Shown here: positions 6,006 to 6,488 of the stretch, piece after piece
Layout: each line of letters begins with the position of its first letter
Position numbering within the stretch: position 1 is the first letter of the stretch
Source of the DNA: Acetobacteraceae bacterium
GTDB taxonomy: Bacteria > Pseudomonadota > Alphaproteobacteria > Acetobacterales > Acetobacteraceae
Length of the DNA: 6,488 nt
Assembly: GCA_025356735.1 (NCBI GenBank)
Contig: JANXRT010000250.1
Location: 1-6,488 of the forward strand
Direction of reading: 5' to 3'
The notes under the pieces: model-generated
Seen by the model: only the letters and a program-made list of their open reading frames with translations
What the model was told of the DNA's origin: nothing
Database searches by the model: none
Made by a program: the position numbers and the translations under genes

Positions 6006-6488
6006 CTACCGGCTGTGAAAAACCGGCTCCCGTCTCTCGCCCATCGCCCGCGTTCCCTCGCGGAAATCCTCGGTCTTGCGCAGCCAATCCTGCTCTGTCA
6101 GCTCGCGCTCGGTGGCGGCTTCGAAGGCGTCGAGCAGGCCGCGGCGGACGGTTTCGCGGGTGGAGATCAAGGCGAGGGGGCTGGAAATCGCGATGTCCTC
6201 GGCCATGGCGATAGCCGCAGCACGGAGTTCGGACAGCGACACCAGCTTCTCGGCCATGCCGAGTTTTACGGCTTCATCGCCCGGCACGCGGCGGCCGGTG
6301 TAGAACAGCAGCGCCGATTGCTGCTGGCCGACCAGGCGCGGCAGGGTGCAGGTGAGGCCGAACCCGGGATGGAAGCCCATGCGGGTGAAGTTGGCGCTGA
6401 AGCGGGCTTCCTCGCAGGTCACGCGGAAGTCGGCGGTCAGCGCCACGCCGAGGCCACCGCCGATCGCGGCCCCCTGGATCGCGGCGAC
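6006..6488 (-). CDS. Crotonase-superfamily protein (enoyl-CoA hydratase/isomerase-like), C-terminal 160 residues
   Basis: A CoA-ester-processing enzyme of the crotonase fold; about 100 N-terminal residues lie beyond the right edge. The fragment begins with the oxyanion-hole strand VAAIQGAAIGGGLG (1-14) and continues through the family segments LTADFRV, GFHPGFGLTCTLPRLVG (38-54), the helix YTGRRVPGDEAVKLGMAEKLV, and a normal C-terminal trimerisation region ending TRAMGERREPVFHSR. It is therefore a genuine crotonase. Aligned by eye to rat mitochondrial enoyl-CoA hydratase, the positions of Glu144 and Glu164 are Gly14 and Phe34. Both general acid/base glutamates are absent, so a standard hydratase reaction is unlikely; isomerase, decarboxylase, hydrolase or other chemistry is open. 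The frame is open to the window edge, so the start is outside; the GTG at 6446 is internal. It converges with the esterase gene across 60 bases. Confidence 0.92.
   Translation of the reverse strand, partial: VAAIQGAAIGGGLGVALTADFRVTCEEARFSANFTRMGFHPGFGLTCTLPRLVGQQQSALLFYTGRRVPGDEAVKLGMAEKLVSLSELRAAAIAMAEDIAISSPLALISTRETVRRGLLDAFEAATERELTEQDWLRKTEDFREGTRAMGERREPVFHSR

Noticed and set aside
1..6488. CRISPR array, tRNA or rRNA genes, integrase or transposase genes
   Set aside because: No regularly spaced repeats, RNA gene signatures or recombinase motifs were seen on either strand.

Overview
This is a GC-rich proteobacterial chromosomal window, most likely from an alphaproteobacterium. The evidence is strongly GC-biased third codon positions, a TTGACG-type -35 box, and a twin-arginine signal on a peptide-type binding protein. 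The intergenic hairpin style near position 5960 reminds me of Acetobacteraceae, but that placement is tentative. No plasmid, phage, CRISPR, tRNA or rRNA signal is visible.

Layout. Positions 1-3748 hold a minus-strand operon for a dipeptide/oligopeptide-type (Dpp/Opp) ABC importer in the usual order: substrate-binding protein (3748 down to 2141), first permease (2136 to 1195), second permease (1096 to 215) and first ATPase (215 to 1, running off the window). The genes are tightly packed, with gaps of 4 bases or overlaps of 1 base. The exception is the junction of the two permeases, where a small hairpin-bearing insertion lies between two copies of a 20-base sequence that carries the start codon. 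Positions 3749-3938 are a divergent intergenic region with a candidate promoter for the importer. Positions 3939-5945 are a plus-strand pair: a short-chain dehydrogenase/reductase, then a cytosolic serine hydrolase of the family VIII carboxylesterase / class C beta-lactamase-like type. Positions 5946-6005 hold two stem-loops between convergent genes. Positions 6006-6488 are the C-terminal 160 residues of a minus-strand crotonase-superfamily protein.

Main observations. (1) The substrate-binding protein gene has an in-frame TAA at 3080-3082, with the reading frame otherwise intact on both sides. As sequenced, the importer therefore has a broken binding protein, unless this is a base-call error or suppressed stop. 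(2) The permease-permease junction carries a 97-base duplication/insertion that keeps the TGA-C-ATG stop-start coupling twice and creates a 31-codon frame between them. (3) The crotonase fragment lacks both catalytic glutamates of true enoyl-CoA hydratases.

How the genes may work together: the importer brings in a peptide-like or other small solute. The dehydrogenase and esterase look like a two-gene catabolic unit (ester or lactone hydrolysis plus alcohol/ketone redox), and the crotonase acts on a CoA ester. A shared pathway is inference only. I found no convincing evidence of a wholly new system here; the oddities are local rearrangements and residue changes.
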